In this document: positions 46,239 through 54,738 of the stretch, one piece after another
Numbering within the stretch: the stretch's first letter is position 1
Layout of the letters: each line of letters begins with the position of its first letter
Assembly (NCBI RefSeq): GCF_009687865.1
Contig: NZ_BLAE01000066.1
Span: 1-64,000 of the forward strand
From: Acrocarpospora macrocephala
GTDB taxonomy: Bacteria; Actinomycetota; Actinomycetes; Streptosporangiales; Streptosporangiaceae
DNA length: 64,000 nt
Direction: 5' to 3'
The notes under the pieces: generated by a model
Database searches by the model: none
What the model saw: only the letters and a program-made list of their open reading frames with translations
Told to the model about the DNA's origin: nothing
Translations under genes and position numbers: made by a program

Positions 46239-46253
46239 ATTAATCCGATGTAT
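46239..46253. promoter_or_regulatory. ATACATC-N-GATGTAT operator copy, site D
   Basis: ATTAATCCGATGTAT ends 14 bp before the ATG of the fuconate dehydratase gene. With sites B and C it makes three sites in about 260 bp upstream of this operon. The remainder of the 45886-46267 gap holds no gene. Confidence 0.6.
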
Positions 46254-46267
46254 CGGGTCGGAGTGGT

Positions 46268-47569
46268 ATGAGGGTCGTCGCGCTGGAAACCCACGACATC
46301 CGGTTTCCCACCTCACTCGAGCTCGACGGCTCCGACGCCATGAACCCCGACCCCGACTACTCCGCCGCCTACGTGGTGCTCCGCACCGACGAGGGCGCCA
46401 AGGGCCACGGCTTCGCCTTCACCATCGGCCGCGGCAACGACATCCAGACCACCGCGATCAAGGCGCTGGAGCCGTACGTGGTGGGCCGGGACTGCTCCGA
46501 CCTGGGCGCGGTCTACCGCGACATCGTCGGCGACTCGCAGCTGCGCTGGCTGGGCCCGGAGAAGGGCGTCATGCACATGGCCATCTCGGCCGTGATGAAC
46601 GCCCTGTGGGACCTGCGCGCCAAGCTGGCGGGCAAGCCGCTCTGGCTGCTGCTGGCCGAGCTGAGCCCCGAGGAGATCGTCGACCTCCTCGACTTCCGCT
46701 ACATCACCGACGCCCTCACCCAGCAGGACGCCCTGGACATCCTGCGCGCCGCGGAACCCGGCAAGCGGGCCAGGATCGAGCAGCTGCGCGCCGACGGCTT
46801 CCCCGCCTACACCACCTCGCCCGGCTGGCTCGGCTACGACGACGACAAGCTCCGCCGCCTCTGCAAGGAGGCGCTCGACGAGGGCTTCACCCAGATCAAG
46901 CTGAAGGTCGGCGCCGACCTGGACGACGACAAGCGCCGGATGCGCATCGCCCGCGAGGTCTGCGGCACCGGCTTCCCGATCGCCGTCGACGCCAACCAGC
47001 GCTGGGACGTGGAGACCGCGATCGCCTGGATCGGCGCGCTGGCCGAGTTCGAGCCCTGGTGGGTGGAGGAGCCGACCAGCCCCGACGACATGCTCGGCCA
47101 CGCCGCCATCGCCCGCGAGATCGCCCCGATCCCGGTCGCCACCGGCGAGCACGTGCAGAACCGGATCGTCTTCAAACAGCTTCTGCAGGCGGGCGCGATC
47201 TCGTTCCTGCAGCTGGACGCCGCGCGGGTGGGCGGCGTCAACGAGAACATCGCCATCCTCCTGCTGGCCGCCAAGTTCGGCGTGCCCGTCTGCCCGCACG
47301 CGGGCGGCGTGGGCCTGTGCGAGCTGGTCCAGCACCTGGCCATGTTCGACTTCATCGCGGTGAGCGGATCCATGGACGGCCGCGTCATCGAGTACATCGA
47401 CCACCTCCACGAGCACTTCGTGGACCCGGTCGTGATCGAGAACGGCAGCTATGTCGCTCCCCTCGCGCCGGGTTTCAGTTCGGCCCTGCGGGCGGAATCG
47501 CTCGCCGAGTTCGCGTACCCCTGGGGTCCGGTCTGGAACACCGCCAATGAATCACCCCCCATTTCCTGA
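46268..47569 (+). CDS. fucD: L-fuconate dehydratase
   Basis: The 433-residue enolase-superfamily enzyme closely follows the L-fuconate dehydratase (FucD/ENOSF1) pattern. It begins [20 protein letters not shown] with the [15 protein letters not shown] segment and [20 protein letters not shown]. Barrel motifs are FTQIKLKVG (Lys pair), [19 protein letters not shown] and [10 protein letters not shown], plus [11 protein letters not shown] with the catalytic His. It converts L-fuconate to 2-keto-3-deoxy-L-fuconate in the non-phosphorylating fucose pathway. It is followed 13 bp later by a sugar-binding protein gene and lies downstream of three copies of a palindromic operator. Confidence 0.92.
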   Translation: MRVVALETHDIRFPTSLELDGSDAMNPDPDYSAAYVVLRTDEGAKGHGFAFTIGRGNDIQTTAIKALEPYVVGRDCSDLGAVYRDIVGDSQLRWLGPEKGVMHMAISAVMNALWDLRAKLAGKPLWLLLAELSPEEIVDLLDFRYITDALTQQDALDILRAAEPGKRARIEQLRADGFPAYTTSPGWLGYDDDKLRRLCKEALDEGFTQIKLKVGADLDDDKRRMRIAREVCGTGFPIAVDANQRWDVETAIAWIGALAEFEPWWVEEPTSPDDMLGHAAIAREIAPIPVATGEHVQNRIVFKQLLQAGAISFLQLDAARVGGVNENIAILLLAAKFGVPVCPHAGGVGLCELVQHLAMFDFIAVSGSMDGRVIEYIDHLHEHFVDPVVIENGSYVAPLAPGFSSALRAESLAEFAYPWGPVWNTANESPPIS

Positions 47570-47582
47570 AAGGCAAATCGGC

Positions 47583-48641
47583 ATGAAAAACCTATCTGTC
47601 GCGGCGAGCGTCACCCTGCTCGCGCTGGCGCTCGCCGCTTGCGGGTCCGCGGACCCCGCTCCCACGACGGCCGGAAGCGGCGCCGCGTCCGCGCCCGCCG
47701 CGGCCGCCGGGGGCAAGGTGGGCGTGGACTTCCCGCGCGCCGACTCCGACTTCTGGAACTCCTATAACAAGTACGTCCCGGAGCTGGCCACCGAGCAGGG
47801 CGTCGACCTGATGCCCCCGACCAACTCGCAGAACGACATCGCGAAGCTGGTGGCCAACACCCAGGCGCTGGTCAGCCAGGGCGCCAAGGCCATGATCATG
47901 GCCCCCCAGGACACCGGCGCCATCGCCGCCACCCTGGACCAGCTGGCCGAGAAGAAGATCCCGGTGGTCACCGTGGACACCCGCCCCGACAAGGGCAACG
48001 TCTACATGGTCGTGCGCGCCGACAACAAGGCGTACGGCACGAAGGCCTGCGAGTTCCTCGGCGAGAAGCTCGGCGGCACCGGCAAGGTCGTGCAGCTGAT
48101 GGGCGCGCTCTCCTCGATCAACGGCCGCGACCGGGCCGAGGCGTTCCGGGACTGCATGAAGACCAAGTTCCCCGGCATCACCGTCTTCGAGGAGCCCACC
48201 GAGTGGGAGGGCACCAAGGCCGCCTCCATGCTGCAGACCCGCCTGGAGCAGCACCCCGACATCAAGGGCGTCTACATGCACGCCGGCGGTGTGCACCTGG
48301 CCCCCACCCTGCAGGTGCTGAAGGCCAAGAACCTGCTCGTGCCGCCGACCGACCCCAAGCACATCTTCGTGGTCTCCAACGACGGCATCCCGCAGGAGTT
48401 CGCCGCGATCCGGGCCGGTGAGATCGACGCCACCGTGTCCCAGCCCGCCGACCTCTACGCCAAGTACGCGCTCTTCTACGCCAAGGCCGCGATCGAGGGC
48501 AAGACCTTCCAGCCCGGTCCGACCGACCACGACAGCACGATCATCCAGCTGCCCAACGGCATGGAGGACCAGCTGCCGGCCCCCCTCGTCACCAAGGACA
48601 ACGTTGACGACCCCAACCTCTGGGGTAACCAGGTCAAGTAA
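47583..48641 (+). CDS. Ribose-type (PBP4-like) sugar-binding lipoprotein
   Basis: This 352-residue substrate-binding protein of the ribose/CUT2 type has a lipoprotein signal with LALAAC (Cys20) and an Ala/Gly/Pro-rich linker. The binding fold starts at VGVDFPRADSDFWNSYNKYV and contains VVTVDTRPDKGNVYMVV. It likely delivers L-fucose or a related sugar to the downstream permease. The TAA stop overlaps the ATG of the ATPase gene. The start ATG 47583 is followed by a standard signal peptide, unlike the longer frame. Confidence 0.92.
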   Translation: MKNLSVAASVTLLALALAACGSADPAPTTAGSGAASAPAAAAGGKVGVDFPRADSDFWNSYNKYVPELATEQGVDLMPPTNSQNDIAKLVANTQALVSQGAKAMIMAPQDTGAIAATLDQLAEKKIPVVTVDTRPDKGNVYMVVRADNKAYGTKACEFLGEKLGGTGKVVQLMGALSSINGRDRAEAFRDCMKTKFPGITVFEEPTEWEGTKAASMLQTRLEQHPDIKGVYMHAGGVHLAPTLQVLKAKNLLVPPTDPKHIFVVSNDGIPQEFAAIRAGEIDATVSQPADLYAKYALFYAKAAIEGKTFQPGPTDHDSTIIQLPNGMEDQLPAPLVTKDNVDDPNLWGNQVK

Positions 48642-50140
48642 TGACATCTACTGAATTGGCGGTGGTCGAGGCGCGCAATATCACCAAGCGCTTCGGCCCC
48701 ACCGTCGCCCTCGACAACGCCGGCATCACCATCGGCGCCGGCCAGACCCACGCCCTGGTCGGCCGGAACGGGGCGGGCAAGTCCACGCTCGTCTCCATCC
48801 TCACCGGCCTGCAGCGCCCCGACCAGGGCGAGGTGCTCTTCGCGGGCGAGCCCGCGCCCGCGCTCGCCGACCGCGACGCCTGGCGGAGCAGGGTCGCCTG
48901 CGTCTACCAGCGCTCGACCATCATTCCGGCGCTCACGGTCGCGGAGAACCTGTTCATCAACCGCCAGACCGAGGGGGGCCGCCTGATCAACTGGCGCGCC
49001 CTGCGGGCCCGCGCCCAGAACGTCCTCGACCAGTACGGCGTGGCCATCGACGCCGGCAGCCAGGCGGGCGACCTGAGCATCGAGCAGCGCCAGCTGGTCG
49101 AGATCGCCCGGGCGCTCTCCTTCGGCGCGCGATTCATCATCCTCGACGAACCCACCGCCCAGCTGGACGGCCCGGCCATCAGCCGCCTGTTCGACCGCAT
49201 GCGGGCGCTGCGCGAGCAGGGCGTCACGATGATGTTCATCTCGCACCACCTGGAGGAGGTCTACGAGGTCTGCCAGACGGTCACCGTCTTCCGGGACGCC
49301 AGACACGTGATCACCAGCCCCGTGCCCGACCTGCCGCACGACGCCCTGGTGGCCGCGATGACCGGCGAGGCCGCCGTCGCCTACCAGGCCCGCAACCGCA
49401 AGGTGAAGGCTAAGGCCCCCATCGTGCTCGCGGTCTCCGGCCTCGGCCTGGCCGGCCGTTTCCAGGACGTGGACCTCCAGGTCCGGGGCGGGGAGATCGT
49501 CGGTCTCGCCGGTTCCGGCAGCAGCGGCAAGGTGGGCCTGGCCGAGAGCCTGGTCGGCCTGCGCCGCCCCGACACCGGCACGATCACCGTCAACGGCGCC
49601 ACGCCGCGCCTCGGTGACGTGCCGTCAGCCCTGAAGGCCGGGCTCGGGTTCGTCCCGCAGGACCGGCACCACCAGGGCTTCGTCCCGCTGCTGTCGATCG
49701 GCGAGAACGCCACCATGCCGATCGCCCACAAGCTGGGGCGGTTCGGCACGATCTCCTCGGCGCGCCGCCGTACCCGGGCGGAAGGCATGATCGAGCAGCT
49801 GGACATCAAGACCACCGGGCCCGACCAGCCGGTCGGCGACCTGTCCGGCGGCAACGCGCAGAAGGTCGTGCTGGCCCGCGCGCTGGCCGACGACCCGTCC
49901 GCGCTGGTGGTCATCAACCCGACCGCCGGGGTGGACATCAAGGCCAAGCGGGCGCTGCTCGGCTCGGTGGAGGACGCCGCCGCCCGTGGCGCGGGCGCGG
50001 TGCTGGTCTCCGACGAGCTGGACGACCTGCGCATCTGCGATCGGGTGCTGGTCATGTTCCACGGCAGAGTGACGAAGGAATTGCCACGCGGCTGGACCGA
50101 CAGCGAGCTCGTGGCGGCGATGGAAGGTATCTCCTCATGA
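48641..50140 (+). CDS. Sugar ABC transporter ATP-binding protein (two NBDs)
   Basis: The 499-residue ATPase has two nucleotide-binding domains. The first is intact: Walker A GRNGAGKST (about 43-51), signature LSIEQRQLVEIARAL, Walker B ILDEPTAQLD. The second is degenerate: GLAGSGSSGKVGLAESLVG instead of a Walker A and VVINPTAGVDIKAK instead of LxLDEPT, although LSGGNAQKVVLARAL is kept. Only one site may hydrolyse ATP. It couples with the RbsC-type permease gene, with which it overlaps by four bases (ATGA). Confidence 0.92.
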   Translation: MTSTELAVVEARNITKRFGPTVALDNAGITIGAGQTHALVGRNGAGKSTLVSILTGLQRPDQGEVLFAGEPAPALADRDAWRSRVACVYQRSTIIPALTVAENLFINRQTEGGRLINWRALRARAQNVLDQYGVAIDAGSQAGDLSIEQRQLVEIARALSFGARFIILDEPTAQLDGPAISRLFDRMRALREQGVTMMFISHHLEEVYEVCQTVTVFRDARHVITSPVPDLPHDALVAAMTGEAAVAYQARNRKVKAKAPIVLAVSGLGLAGRFQDVDLQVRGGEIVGLAGSGSSGKVGLAESLVGLRRPDTGTITVNGATPRLGDVPSALKAGLGFVPQDRHHQGFVPLLSIGENATMPIAHKLGRFGTISSARRRTRAEGMIEQLDIKTTGPDQPVGDLSGGNAQKVVLARALADDPSALVVINPTAGVDIKAKRALLGSVEDAAARGAGAVLVSDELDDLRICDRVLVMFHGRVTKELPRGWTDSELVAAMEGISS

Positions 50141-51150
50141 CGGACTCAGCCATGTCCGACCGGCGGACCCTCGCCCGTCCGGGAGCCGGGCTGCGACTGG
50201 GCAGGTTCCGCGACCTCACGCTGGTCCCGGTGATCGTGGTGCTGCTCATCGCCGGATCCTTCGTGGACCCGGTCTTCCTCACCCCCGGCAACCTCACCAA
50301 CGTGCTCCAGCAGCAGTCCGCGCTGGCGCTGGTGGTGCTCGCCGAGGCGCTCATCCTGATCGCGGGCAAGTTCGACCTGTCGCTGGAGTCCACGGTCGGC
50401 ATGGCCCCGGCGGTGGCGGTCATGTTCGTCATCCCGGTCTCGGCCGGGGGCTTCGGCCTGGAGATCCCCGCCGCGCTGGCGATCCCGCTGTGCCTGCTCA
50501 TCGGCGCCGCGATCGGGGCCTTCAACGGCTTCCTGATCCTGCGCTTCCAGCTGTCGGCGTTCGTGGTCACGCTGGCCATGCTGATCGTCGTGCACGGCCT
50601 GCAGCTCGGCCTGACCGGCGGCAAGAGCCTGTTCGCGCTGCCCGAGTCGTTCACGTATCTCGGCGGGGCCAACTGGCTCGGCCTGCCCGCCGCCGTCTGG
50701 ATCACCGGTGTCCTGTTCGCCGCCGGAATCGCCGCGCTCGGCTACTTCCGCGCCGGCCGCTCCCTGTACGCCATCGGCGGCAACGCCGACGCGGCCAGGG
50801 CGGCGGGCATCCGGGTGGAGCGCGTGCTCTGGGTGGTCTTCATCGTCGGCGGCACCCTGGCCGCGCTCGCCGGCGTCCTGGAGACCGGCCGCCTGGGCGG
50901 CATCAGCGCCAACCAGGGCGTCGGCTGGATCTTCATGGTCTTCGCCGCGGCGGTCATCGGCGGGGTCAGCATGGACGGCGGCAAGGGCACCATCCTGGGC
51001 GCGCTCACCGGCGTCCTGGTGATCGGCCTGGTGGAGAACATCCTCACCCTCAAGGGCGTGCCCGGCGAGTGGAAGCAGCTCGTGTACGGCGCGATCATCC
51101 TGGTGGCCCTCATGATCAGCCGGTTGGCCGGCGGACGAGCCCAGGACTAA
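50137..51150 (+). CDS. Sugar ABC transporter permease (RbsC type)
   Basis: This 337-residue integral membrane protein has about ten hydrophobic segments and matches the branched-chain/ribose permease family. Motifs are LALVVLAEALILIAGKFDLS, GAFNGFLILRFQLSAFVVTL and YAIGGNADAARAAGIRVERV (the ATPase-contact loop). It forms the membrane channel for the sugar bound by the upstream lipoprotein. The operon is fucD, binding protein, ATPase, permease, with the ROK regulator gene 103 bp downstream. Confidence 0.93.
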   Translation: MTDSAMSDRRTLARPGAGLRLGRFRDLTLVPVIVVLLIAGSFVDPVFLTPGNLTNVLQQQSALALVVLAEALILIAGKFDLSLESTVGMAPAVAVMFVIPVSAGGFGLEIPAALAIPLCLLIGAAIGAFNGFLILRFQLSAFVVTLAMLIVVHGLQLGLTGGKSLFALPESFTYLGGANWLGLPAAVWITGVLFAAGIAALGYFRAGRSLYAIGGNADAARAAGIRVERVLWVVFIVGGTLAALAGVLETGRLGGISANQGVGWIFMVFAAAVIGGVSMDGGKGTILGALTGVLVIGLVENILTLKGVPGEWKQLVYGAIILVALMISRLAGGRAQD

Positions 51151-51253
51151 CCCATGATGCGAATTTGTGATATTTCATGGGGATGTCGGGCGGAGTATGC
51201 CCGTGTTATAAAGCGGTTAATTAATCTCCAATAAAAACAAAGAGGGGAGTGAC

Positions 51254-52543
51254 GTGTCGCGCCAGCCCTCCATCCGGACAGCGCTCCCCAGAGCGCAACC
51301 GGTGGGACACGCCTCCCTTCGCCGGGCCAACCTCTCCCTGGTGCTGCGCCACCTGCGGGACGAGGGCTCGTGCTCCCGCTCCGACGTGGCGGACGCGACC
51401 GGCCTGCACCGGGCCACCGTCTCCAGCCTGATGGCCGAGCTCATCGAACGCGGCCTGGTCCGCGAGCTCGGCACGGCCAGGGCCGGGGCCATCGGCCGCC
51501 CGCGCCGGGCCGTCGCGCTGGACGGCTCGCACGTGGGCGCGCTCGGCATGGAGATCAACGTCGACTACATCGCCGTGCACGGCATCGACCTGGGCGGCCG
51601 GGTCCTGGTGGAGCGGCGGATCGGCTTCGACGCGATGGGCGAGGGCCCCGACCGCTCCCTGGTGGAACTCGGCCGGGTCGCCAGGAAGGCCATCGCCGAG
51701 ATGCGCAGGGCCGGCGCCGCGCCCGGCGGGATCGTGGTCGCGGTCCCGGGCCTGGTCGACATCGGCCCCGGCGTGGTCACCCTGGCCCCCAACCTCGGCT
51801 GGGACGACCTGCCACTCGCCGAGCGGCTCCGCGCCGAACTCGGCGGCTTCCGCGCCCCCGTCGGCGTGGACAACGACGCCAACCTGTCCGCCCTGGCCGA
51901 GTACACCTCGGGCGTGGCGGCGGGGACCCCCGACATGGTCTACCTCACCGGCGAGGTCGGCGTCGGCGGCGGAATCATGGTGGGCGGGCGATTGCTCCGC
52001 GGCGCCGACGGCTTCTCCGGGGAGGTCGGCCACCTGCCGGTCAACCCGTCGGGGCGGCGCTGCGGCTGTGGCCGTACCGGCTGCTGGGAGACCAAGGTGG
52101 GGCTCGCCGCGCTGGTGCGGGCCGCCACCCCGGATCGGGCGTACGAGCGGGGCGCGGCAGCGCCCCCCGACCCCGAGGTACGCGTGAAGGAGATCTCCAG
52201 AGCTCTGGCGGCGGGCGAACCGCGCACGCTGGCCGCCGTCGCGGAGGTAGGCAGATGGCTCGGGCTCGGCGGCTCGATCCTGGTCAACCTCTTCAACCCG
52301 AGAGTGATCGTGATAGGCGGATATTTCGCCCGGCTGGCCGAGCGGCTCATCCCGCCCGCGCAAGCCGAGCTGGAACGCCTCGTGGTGGCGGGCCCGGCGG
52401 CCCGCTGCCGGTTCCTCGCCTCCAACCTGGGTTTTGGCGCCGCATCGCGCGGCGCCGCGAGCATGGTTGTCGATCACATCATGGACGATCCCGCCGCGAT
52501 CGGCTTCGCGCCGGTAGCGCGCTCGTCCGTGGGCAGTGTGTAG
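51254..52543 (+). CDS. ROK-family transcriptional regulator
   Basis: The 429-residue protein has an N-terminal winged helix (about 25-85; SDVADATGLHRATVSSLMAE). An actin-like ROK domain follows with GVDNDANLSALAEYTSG and the zinc motif RCGCGRTGCWETK. The ROK domain binds a sugar. A GTG start follows a GAGGGGAG site. It sits just after the fucose-type ABC operon and probably controls it or is induced with it. A TTAATTAA palindrome lies 30 bp upstream in an AT-rich promoter region. Confidence 0.9.
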   Translation: MSRQPSIRTALPRAQPVGHASLRRANLSLVLRHLRDEGSCSRSDVADATGLHRATVSSLMAELIERGLVRELGTARAGAIGRPRRAVALDGSHVGALGMEINVDYIAVHGIDLGGRVLVERRIGFDAMGEGPDRSLVELGRVARKAIAEMRRAGAAPGGIVVAVPGLVDIGPGVVTLAPNLGWDDLPLAERLRAELGGFRAPVGVDNDANLSALAEYTSGVAAGTPDMVYLTGEVGVGGGIMVGGRLLRGADGFSGEVGHLPVNPSGRRCGCGRTGCWETKVGLAALVRAATPDRAYERGAAAPPDPEVRVKEISRALAAGEPRTLAAVAEVGRWLGLGGSILVNLFNPRVIVIGGYFARLAERLIPPAQAELERLVVAGPAARCRFLASNLGFGAASRGAASMVVDHIMDDPAAIGFAPVARSSVGSV

Positions 52544-52559
52544 TTTGCACTGCCCTTTT
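52531..52559 (+). terminator. Terminator of the ROK gene
   Basis: GGGCAGTG (52531-52538) and CACTGCCC (52548-52555) form an 8-bp stem followed by TTTT. The left arm overlaps the last codons of the ROK gene. It separates the sugar-uptake region from the Ebo operon. Confidence 0.7.
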
Positions 52560-52651
52560 GCTGTACCTGCCGGCGGCGGCACCCCGTCCGGCGACTTGTG
52601 GTATCCGCACGACCGCAGCACCCGGCAACAAGCGCGTCGGCGCGCGCCTTG

Positions 52652-52675
52652 CCTGACAGATCGACTCATGTCAGG
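52652..52675. promoter_or_regulatory. Inverted repeat covering the leader ribosome-binding site
   Basis: CCTGACA (52652-52658) and TGTCAGG (52669-52675) are exact inverted copies 10 bp apart. The right arm includes the first bases of the AGGAAAGGAAG ribosome-binding site of the 12-codon leader. It could act as an operator or as an RNA hairpin that limits translation. Confidence 0.45.
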
Positions 52676-52687
52676 AAAGGAAGTTCC

Positions 52688-52726
52688 ATGTCTCACCACG
52701 TCTCCTCTTCCCTCCAGTCGTCATGA
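52688..52726 (+). CDS. Candidate 12-residue leader peptide of the Ebo operon
   Basis: ATG 52688 has a strong AGGAAAGGAAG site and encodes MSHHVSSSLQSS. Its TGA (52724-52726) overlaps the ATG (52723) of the cyclase gene as ATGA, while that gene has no ribosome-binding site of its own. Translation of the leader is therefore probably needed to start the cyclase by coupling. No regulatory amino-acid run beyond His-His and five Ser is seen. Confidence 0.55.
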   Translation: MSHHVSSSLQSS

Positions 52727-53853
52727 TGGTCGGGATTTGGCTAATCGGGGCGCGAGGCTCGGTGGCGACGACGGTCGTCGCGGGCGCGGCAGCTCTCAGG
52801 GCCGGGCTCGCCCCGCCGATTGGATGTGTTACTGAATCGCCTGAGTTCCGGGGTCATGGACTGCCGGGATTCGGGCACCTCGTGTTCGGTGGACATGACG
52901 TCACCAGCACGCCGCTCACCAAGCGGGCCGAGGAGCTGACCCGGTCCGGGGTCATTCCGCCCCCGCTGGCCGAACTGGTCCGGCCCGCGCTGGACGCGGC
53001 CGACAGCGAGATCCGGCCCGGGGCCACCGAGGGAGGTCCCCAGGGCGCGGTGGCCCGGCGGCTCATCGGCGACCTGGCCGAGTTCCGGGAACGCCGGGGC
53101 CTGGCCCGGGTGATCGTCATCAACGTCTCCTCCACCGAGCCGCCCGCGGCTCCCGATCCCGCGCATCTCAGCCTGGAGGCGCTGGAGCAGGCGCTGGAGG
53201 GCGACTTCCCCGTGCTGCCCCCCTCGTCGCTGTACGCCTATGCGGCGCTCAGCGCCGGTTGCCCGTATGTCGACTTCACTCCCTCCACGGGTGCCCGGTT
53301 ACCCGCCCTGGATGAATTAGCCAGGCGGCGCGGGCTGCCGTACGCCGGGAGTGACGCCAAGACCGGCGAGACGCTGGTCAAGACCGCGCTCGCGCCGATG
53401 TTCGCGGTGCGGGGGCTGGCGGTGCGGTCCTGGTCGGGCACCAACCTGCTGGGCGGCGGGGACGGCGCGACGCTGGCCGATCCGGCGGCGGGGGAGAGCA
53501 AGCTCATCTCCAAGGACCGGGCGCTGGCCGAGATTCTCGGGCATCCGGTGGAGGGGCGCACCCACATCGACAACGTGCCGCATCTGGGTGACTGGAAGAC
53601 GGCCTGGGATCACATCACCTTCGACGGGTTCCTCGGGGTGCGGATGTCGATGCAGTTCACCTGGCAGGGGTGCGACTCGGCGCTGGCCGCGCCGCTGGTG
53701 CTGGACCTGGCGCGGCTGATGGCGCGGGCGCACGAGCGCGGGGTGGCCGGGCCGGTGGCCGAGTTCGGGTTCTTCTTCAAGGATCCGGTCGGCAGCGACG
53801 AGCACCGGTTGCACGCGCAGTACGAGGCGCTCCGCCAGTGGCTGGGGGAGTGA
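52723..53853 (+). CDS. myo-Inositol-phosphate-synthase-like cyclase of the Ebo operon
   Basis: This 376-residue protein resembles inositol-3-phosphate synthase: NAD-binding GIWLIGARGSVATTVVAGAA at the N-terminus, VINVSSTEPP, GSDAKTGETLVKTALAPMFA and SGTNLLGGGDGATLADP. The family cyclises glucose-6-phosphate using NAD. Here it leads an operon of ebo genes, so it may make a cyclitol building block rather than serve general inositol synthesis. ATG 52723 overlaps a 12-codon leader; ATG 52726 is also possible. EboC follows after 1 bp. Confidence 0.85.
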   Translation: MMVGIWLIGARGSVATTVVAGAAALRAGLAPPIGCVTESPEFRGHGLPGFGHLVFGGHDVTSTPLTKRAEELTRSGVIPPPLAELVRPALDAADSEIRPGATEGGPQGAVARRLIGDLAEFRERRGLARVIVINVSSTEPPAAPDPAHLSLEALEQALEGDFPVLPPSSLYAYAALSAGCPYVDFTPSTGARLPALDELARRRGLPYAGSDAKTGETLVKTALAPMFAVRGLAVRSWSGTNLLGGGDGATLADPAAGESKLISKDRALAEILGHPVEGRTHIDNVPHLGDWKTAWDHITFDGFLGVRMSMQFTWQGCDSALAAPLVLDLARLMARAHERGVAGPVAEFGFFFKDPVGSDEHRLHAQYEALRQWLGE

Positions 53854-53854
53854 G

Positions 53855-54685
53855 ATGGATCTCGCCTCGTTAGTCCAGCTCGTCCGGGCTCCGGCCGCGC
53901 TGACCGTGCCGGGCGATACGGTCGCGGGCGGGTCGATCCAGCCTGGTCTGGCCGCGTCGTCGGTGTGCCTGTACTGGGCTGGGATGGCGCTCAACGACTA
54001 CGCCGACCGGGATCTCGACGCGCGGGAGCGGCCCGAGCGGCCGATTCCGTCCGGGCGGATCCAGCCGGGGCAGGCGCTCGCCGTCGCCGCGGGTCTGACC
54101 GCGGCGGGGGTCGGGCTCGCCGGGCTCTCCGGTGGCCGCCGGGGTCTCGGTGTCGCGACCAGTCTGGCCGGGGTGGTCTGGGCGTACGACATGGGTCTGA
54201 AGGACACGGTCCTCGGGCCGGTCGCGATGGCCGCCGCGCGCGGGCTCGACGTGCTGCTCGGCGGGCCTTCGACCAGCCCGCTGGCGGCGGCGTCGGTGGC
54301 CGCGCACACGCTGGGCGTCACCACGCTGAGCCGGGGTGAGGTGAACGGCGGCTCGACGGTCCGATCCGCCGTCACCCTGGCCGCGACGGGCGTGGCGGCC
54401 GGGCTCGCCGCCTGGCACATCGCCAAGGGCGGCGACCGGCTGGCGAAACTCGCCGGGTTCGGGCTGCTCGCCGGTTACGCGGCGCTGGTCGGGCGTCCGC
54501 AGGTGGCGGCGGCCCGCAGCGGCGACGCCAAGCTGACTCGGTCGGCTGTCGGGCGCAGCATCATCGGGCTCCTGCCGTTGCAGGCCGCGCTCACCGCCGG
54601 GAGCGGGCGGCTCGCCCCCGCCCTCGCCCTGGCGGCGGCGCATCCGGTGGCGGCGAACCTGGCCAAGAAGGTGTCACCGACATGA
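53855..54685 (+). CDS. eboC: UbiA-family prenyltransferase, EboC / SCO3242 type
   Basis: The 276-residue integral membrane protein carries the UbiA aspartate-rich motif NDYADRDLDARERPERPIPS (about 49-68) and a second acidic segment near VWAYDMGLKDTVLGP. It has about eight hydrophobic helices. UbiA enzymes transfer isoprenyl groups to aromatic or polar acceptors in the membrane; in Ebo operons the actual acceptor is not known. It is one base after the cyclase gene. Its stop overlaps a mini-ORF that leads into the isomerase gene. Confidence 0.85.
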   Translation: MDLASLVQLVRAPAALTVPGDTVAGGSIQPGLAASSVCLYWAGMALNDYADRDLDARERPERPIPSGRIQPGQALAVAAGLTAAGVGLAGLSGGRRGLGVATSLAGVVWAYDMGLKDTVLGPVAMAAARGLDVLLGGPSTSPLAAASVAAHTLGVTTLSRGEVNGGSTVRSAVTLAATGVAAGLAAWHIAKGGDRLAKLAGFGLLAGYAALVGRPQVAAARSGDAKLTRSAVGRSIIGLLPLQAALTAGSGRLAPALALAAAHPVAANLAKKVSPT

Positions 54686-54738
54686 GGGCCATGACCCTGG
54701 CGAGCTTCAGCGCGTCGGCGAAGAAGGTGTCCCCATGA
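54682..54738 (+). CDS. Candidate 18-residue coupling ORF between eboC and the isomerase
   Basis: ATG 54682 overlaps the eboC stop (ATGA) and the frame runs for 18 codons, MRAMTLASFSASAKKVSP. Its TGA overlaps the isomerase ATG at 54735, again ATGA. The end AKKVSP repeats the end of EboC (AKKVSPT), and the DNA around both junctions is a direct repeat, so the frame likely arose by local duplication. It may only transmit ribosomes to the next gene. Confidence 0.5.
   Translation: MRAMTLASFSASAKKVSP

Noticed and set aside
52560-52687. A metabolite riboswitch upstream of the Ebo operon
   Set aside because: Apart from one short inverted repeat, no conserved riboswitch core could be recognised.
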